Shown piece by piece: positions 59,001-64,000 of a DNA stretch of 64,000 nucleotides. The position numbers were made by a program, and so were the translations under genes. The DNA is from Pegea sp. RAD2-039. Its lineage: Eukaryota > Chordata > Thaliacea > Salpida > Salpidae. Below the pieces are notes generated by a model. The model made no database searches. It was not told where the DNA came from and worked only from the letters and a program-made list of their open reading frames with translations. The stretch is from positions 682,001 to 746,000 of the forward strand of contig JAQGEQ010000287.1 in the NCBI GenBank assembly GCA_034620365.1, read 5' to 3'. Each line of letters begins with the position of its first letter. The first letter of the stretch is position 1.

Positions 59001-62000
59001 CAAGATCTTGGTTGTAATTGAGCCTCTTCTTATTGATGAAGATTACTACGCTCGGGTTGAAGGCCGAGAAATCATTTCTAATCTCGCGAAAGCAGCTGGC
59101 TTAGCAACTATGATTTCGGTTATGCGTCCAGATATCGATAACATGGACGAGTTAGTTGCTTCTGATGTTTACTCTTCTACTTTTCGCGCCAAATCCGTCG
59201 ATTAGTTTGCTTAATAAGGTTGATATATCGCTCTAAGCTTTTATTTTTCTCAGATTTAAGTTTGTTGTTAACTGTGCACTGGGTTAGGGTTAAGGTAAGA
59301 ATATTTTCATGTAGAAAGTTAAATGTATGAAAAAGCTGAAAGCAAAATACGAGATTTTAAATCATTCGCCATTTATTCTCATACAGTCAATTTTCTTGTC
59401 ATCTTTACTACAGTTGCTGAAGCTGGTGATGTCTTACTATGGTAAGTAAATCAACGTCTAAAAATATGAAGAAATGAAGAAGAAAAGATGATTGTGTCGG
59501 ATTTTAGAGATTTTGTAACAAGCATTTGACGGCTGTATTGCCGTTTTACTAACTTTATGTTCCTTCTATTCAGAAAATACCACTTTTGTAGTCGGAAATC
59601 TGCATTGACTCTTCTAATAATCTTTCAAAATTAGGATATTTGGCTGAGATTAATCGCTTAAATATCTGGGAATTCGAATGGAAATAAACAAATATTAATT
59701 TAAGGGTTGAGATGTTTAATTTAAATCATGGCTGATAAGAATTTTAACAAACAAATTGCTAATTTCAGCCTGGTGATATTGAAATAAGAAATTGATTTGA
59801 AACAATTTGTCAAATTGATTTCAATCTAAATCAGCTGTGATTTAAGTTGAATACAAATCTACAAAAAAAAAAACATTTTTATCTCCAAAAACTCAAACAA
59901 CTTTTCAACTTTTACTTTCGTGTCATTAGCAATTAACTTGTTCGAATATTAGGAGCTCATCTAAATGACTTTTTTTGTATTTCTTTAGATACGTCAGAAA
60001 CACGACTGCGCGCGCGTTTGCTGTTGTTGCATCTGCACTAGGAATTCCATCTCTACTTCCTTTCCTCAAAGCCGTATGTCGAAGTAAGAAGTCCTGGCAG
60101 GTATGATTTGATGCCACAAATATGTCCTTGATGATCACGTGACTTGCCCAGGCTCGTCACACTGGTATCAAAATCACTCAGCAAATCGCTATTCTTATGG
60201 GATGCGCGATCCTTCCACATTTAAAGAGTTTAGTGGAAACTATTGAAGCAGGGTTAGAAGACGAACAACAGAAGGTCATTTCACCTCAATAACTGAATTT
60301 CTCAAATGACAGAGGGTTTTGTTCAGGTCCGGACCATTACTGCTCTTGCGTTGGCCGCTCTTGCTGAAGCTGCGACACCATACGGTATCGAATCTTTTGA
60401 TAGTGTCTTGAAACCACTGTGGAAGGGAATCAGGACACATCGGTTGGTTTTAACTGATGTTTTCACGATATTTTGATTGATTTTTGATGTACAACAGAGG
60501 TAAGGGTCTAGCTGCTTTCTTGAAAGCTATCGGATACTTGATTCCTTTGATGGATGCTGAATATGCTGAGTACTACACTCGAGAAGTGATGTTGATTCTA
60601 ATTCGGGAGTTCCAATCTCCAGATGAAGAAATGAAAAAGATTGTGTTGAAGGTCTTTGATCATCTTTATCGAACGATCAACTTGATTTGATGATTTTATT
60701 TGAAGGTTGTGAAGCAATGTTGTGCTACTGATGGTGTTGAAGCTCCTTATATCAAAGCAGACATACTTCCACCTTTCTTCCGTCACTTCTGGCAACACAG
60801 AATGGCTTTAGATCGGCGTAATTATCGACAACTTGTTGATACTACAGTGGAAATTGCTAACAAGGTGAAATTCAGCTTGTTAAATGAGTTTTGTGTCATT
60901 TCCACGACTTGATGATCTGTTTTAGGTCGGAGCTGCTGAAATTATCAGTAAGATCGTTGATGATTTAAAAGATGAAAATGAACAATACCGAAAAATGGTC
61001 ATGGAAACGATTGATAAAGTACAAATGACTCTTCTTCCAACAACGTCTCATCCTTTAATCATTTAGATCCTTGCAAATCTGGGAGCATCTGAGATCGACC
61101 ATGATCTTGAAGAACATCTCATCGATGGTATCTTATATGCCTTCCAAGAACAAACCACTGAAGATGTAGTGATGTTGAACGGGTTTGGAACTGTCGTTAA
61201 TACATTAGGCAAACGTGTCAAAGCCTATCTACCTCAAGTCTGCTTCTGCTTCTTTATCCAACTCCAAACAAATCTTCCATCTTCTTCAGATCTGTGGAAC
61301 TGTTTTATGGCGTCTTAACAACAAAGCAGCGAAAGTGCGCCAGCAAGCGGCTGATTTGATCTCTCGGATTTCAGTGGTGATGTTGGCTTGTCAGGAAGAG
61401 AAGCTTATGTGTCATTTGGGAGTAGTCTTGTACGAATATCTCGGAGAAGAGTACCCAGAAGTCCTTGGATCAATCTTAGGAGCCCTTAAATCAATCGTCA
61501 ACGTCATCGGTTCGTGATCTTTTCAACCTTCTTTTCATCTCATCAAATCTTTTATAGGAATGAAGAAAATGGAACCTCCAATCCGTGATCTTCTTCCACG
61601 CCTCACTCCAATCCTTAAAAATCGTCACGAAAAAGTCCAAGAAAATTGCATCGATCTTGTTGGTCGGATCGCTGATCGAGGCGCTGAGTATGTAAGCGCT
61701 CGCGAATGGATGAGAATCTGTTTTGAGCTTCTAGAACTTCTTAAGGTGCTCCCTCCTTCATAAACTTCACGTCATTCACTTATTCGTGTTGCTTGATAGG
61801 CACACAAGAAATCGATTCGACGCGCGACTGTTAACACTTTCGGTTACATCGCGAAAGCAATCGGGCCACATGACGTGCTTGCTACATTACTCAACAATCT
61901 CAAAGTTCAAGAGCGGCAAAATCGTGTTTGTACCACTGTTGCGATCGCGATCGTCGCTGAAACGTGTTCGCCTTTCACCGTTCTCCCCGCGCTCATGAAC

Positions 62001-62671
62001 GAGTACCGAGTCCCTGAACTGAACGTCCAAAACGGTGTTCTTAAAGTAAGATCGGGTTTTTATTAATTTTTCGCCGCATTTTCAATCTCTAATTCCGGCA
62101 GGCGCTTTCTTTTCTCTTCGAGTATATTGGAGAAATCGGAAAAGATTACATCTACGCAGTCTTGCCGTTGTTTGAAGACGCTTTGATGGAACGTGATCTT
62201 GTACATCGCCAGATATCTTCTGCAGCTATAGGACATATGTCGCTCGGTGTTTATGGTTTCGGCTGTGAAGATGCTCTCAACCACATACTTAATTACGTGT
62301 GGCCCAATATTTTTGAAACATCTCCACACGTGATACAGGTAAGTAAGATGTGAGAAAGTCCTAGAGATGCTGATGTTGTTGCTTGTAGGCTGTCATGTCA
62401 GCAATTGATGGAATCCGGTTAGCTTTAGGACCAGCTCGTCTGTTTCAATACTGCATGCAAGGGTTGTTCCACCCAGCAAGAAAAGTTATTTTCAACTTTC
62501 TTTATCATCTTCACATCTTAAAACTTCTGTTTTCAGGTCAGAGATGTATATTGGAAGATATATAATGGAGTTTACATAGGAGCACAAGATGCTCTCATAC
62601 CAGTATATCCTCGTATCTACAACGATGAAAAGAATCAGTTTGTTCGCTATGAGCTCGACTATGTGTTATAG
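56023..62671 (+). CDS. SF3B1: Splicing factor 3B subunit 1 (U2 snRNP)
   Basis: 22 exons (plus): 56023-56250, 56947-57048, 57196-57375, 57427-57527, 57579-58221, 58283-58493, 58547-58737, 58789-58896, 58948-59150, 59989-60100, 60152-60274, 60327-60442, 60498-60651, 60706-60864, 60926-61018, 61067-61237, 61290-61509, 61558-61745, 61800-62045, 62102-62338, 62389-62484, 62537-62671; phases close, 1338 residues (human 1304). N-terminus with [20 protein letters not shown]. Exon 5 codes the TP-rich, U2AF-ligand region with tryptophans in [26 protein letters not shown] and SRWDLTP. From about residue 540 on lies the HEAT superhelix, nearly identical to the animal consensus, including [20 protein letters not shown] with the lysine matching the human K700 hotspot, and NPNF-free C-terminus ending RYELDYVL. 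It recognises the branch site within U2 snRNP. Introns 5-8 and 10-21 are about 50-60 bases; intron 9 is 838 bases. Confidence 0.98.
59151..59988 (+). other. Unusually long intron 9 of SF3B1
   Basis: 838 bases among neighbours of ~50. It is needed because the reading frame after NMDE (GA|GTTAGT) resumes only at 59989 with A TAC GTC AGA, restoring the conserved [14 protein letters not shown]. It contains no recognised coding sequence; AT-rich with a short minus-strand frame. Confidence 0.8.
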
Positions 62672-62894
62672 TTGAGATGGTTTCCAACAAGCTCTTGTAG
62701 ATATGTCACTTGATCGCCAAATTAAATATTGGTTTTTATCGTGCTTCACTTGTTTCTAGTTTAGCATGTTGTTCTTGATAATTAATGTAAAAAATAAGAA
62801 GTTGATTGATGAGGATCTGCAGCTAACTTGTAATAATGCGGGTTCCCTTTCCTTCTTTGTAACGCTTTGGTTCGATTAGTATAATTTACAACTC

Positions 62895-62900
62895 AATAAA
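62895..62900 (+). terminator. Poly(A) signal of SF3B1
   Basis: AATAAA 224 bases after the stop, in a T-rich context. Confidence 0.6.
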
Positions 62901-63698
62901 CTTCATTTGTTGCAAATGTTTTTATTCGATTACTTGTTTATCCTCAGAGTAACAGATCATGCGGGAAGATAGTTTATAAATTAAAAGTAGAAAAATGAAA
63001 CAAAATCTTTTTATATAAACATCGTGCTGAAGATGAAAATAAGACTTTATTATTTTAAAGTTCTCATCTATTTAACTTTCTCTGAATTATTTTAACAACA
63101 AAATAACTAGTTTACCAATCCTAAAGTTTCTAGAAGCTCTGGGAAACAGCTGTTTACTTAGCTGTAGCTGAATCGGGATACTTCTGCATCAGTGTGATCT
63201 TTTTTGAAACTTAAAATAGAAGTAGTGATTTCAGATCATTCTTTTTTATTTAGATTATTTACCCCAACAGACGGTATAAAACCAAATGTGTCTTTATTTT
63301 TCATGCAAATGTATACAGAGCTTAGGTAGACTTGATGATAATCAATATTCACAAAATATTACACGAACAAATTTCTTCTGCATGATTTTTAGTAAAACTT
63401 TATAGATTTATGATATAAAAAGTTTGTTTGAATAAACACCAGTTATTTCAAATAAATTGAAGTTACTATAAATGCAAGGTTACACTTAAAAGGTAGATCT
63501 TGCAAAGAAAACGTTGAAATAATAATTAGAAGCAGTTAAACAACTTCCACTTACTGCAATCAGTTGTTATGTAATATCTCTATTTTATATACAGAAAACA
63601 AGCACAATATACGTAAAAAGCAAATATCTTATATTTTTAGATTCTTGTATATATTCATAAAAATGTATTTATTTCTCTGAATTACATTGAAAGTAAAT
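62901..63698. other. Spacer after SF3B1
   Basis: AT-rich convergent intergenic region; nothing supported beyond 3' flanks of both neighbours. Confidence 0.5.
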
Positions 63699-63867
63699 TC
63701 ATCGTTTCTTAACGAGCCCCTGGTTAAAATATTCAACCAAATGTAGAGGAAGTGGTTGGGAAACTTGATGAATTTCTCCAGTCCATGTTTTTGAAGTTAG
63801 TATTTCACTATATTGTCGAACAGGCTTCTGATACCTCTGATAAGTTTTCTCACCTTTAAGACAACTA
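63699..63867 (-). CDS. Last exon of a minus-strand gene leaving the window (partial)
   Basis: Behind an acceptor (TTGCAATCAG) the minus strand has 55 open codons and TGA: ...SSCLKGEKTYQRYQKPVRQY, ILTSKTWTGEIHQVSQPLPL, HLVEYFNQGLVKKR. The stretch is richer in GC than its flanks. The preceding exon must end after two codon bases and should lie beyond 63867, possibly outside the window. I do not recognise the protein; the basic, aromatic tail is not diagnostic. Confidence 0.55.
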
Positions 63868-64000
63868 CTGATTGCAAATGAATTTAATTAAATAATTTTT
63901 CAATCATTTAACAATTGATGTTGAGATATTTTACAAAATTATAGTATTTTCGATATTATTGTCAATATAAGTTGATTGTAATTTATTTTTTATCTGAAAT

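Overview
This is a nuclear window from a multicellular animal. It is very AT-rich (by eye about 70-75% A+T). Genes are broken by many introns, often 45-70 bases long with GT...AG ends, and carry AATAAA polyadenylation signals. Animal-specific or ciliary genes are present (uronyl 2-sulfotransferase, an MPP7-type MAGUK scaffold, OFD1), together with CR1- and R4-type non-LTR retrotransposons and a tRNA-derived SINE. An invertebrate is likely; the sequence alone does not let me name the phylum. I built the gene models by hand from splice signals, reading phase and remembered family sequences; no search was run. All splice phases close in the models listed.

Layout. 1-2.8 kb: no supported gene. 2.8-8.9 kb: three minus-strand genes in a row, an SLC22A18-type transporter, the kinase MAP2K5 (MEK5) and an ADA2 adaptor of the SAGA/ATAC complexes that lacks its SANT domain. 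12.6-16.5 kb: an undescribed minus-strand gene whose body is nine near-identical copies of a two-exon module, period about 418 bp. 16.95-17.64 kb: SDHAF2 (plus), head-to-head with the array gene and tail-to-tail with OFD1. 17.7-27.9 kb: OFD1 (minus, 20 exons). Its 5.6-kb fourth intron holds a GC-rich 33-bp minisatellite and a decayed R4-type LINE interrupted by a SINE. 28.5-29.3 kb: rearranged CR1 LINE. 30.2-31.0 kb: STI1-like-repeat protein (plus). 31.7-33.7 kb: an unrecognised basic protein (minus). 37.4-42.3 kb: MPP7-like MAGUK (minus). 43.7-45.3 kb: an apparent in-frame fusion of a mitochondrial-type nucleoside diphosphate kinase (NME6) with a CSKMT/METTL12-like methyltransferase (minus). 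45.9-46.2 kb: second SINE copy. 50.6-51.6 kb: UST (minus, one exon). 52.6-53.3 kb: 5'-truncated CR1 LINE. 56.0-62.7 kb: SF3B1 (plus, 22 exons). 63.7 kb: last exon of a minus-strand gene running out of the window.

The genes do not form one pathway. They are housekeeping genes (splicing, chromatin, mitochondrial assembly), signalling and polarity genes (MAP2K5, MPP7), a ciliary gene (OFD1) and a glycosaminoglycan enzyme (UST). The most interesting items are the tandem exon-pair gene, the NME6-CSKMT fusion, the SANT-less ADA2, and the 39-unit GC-rich minisatellite inside OFD1.
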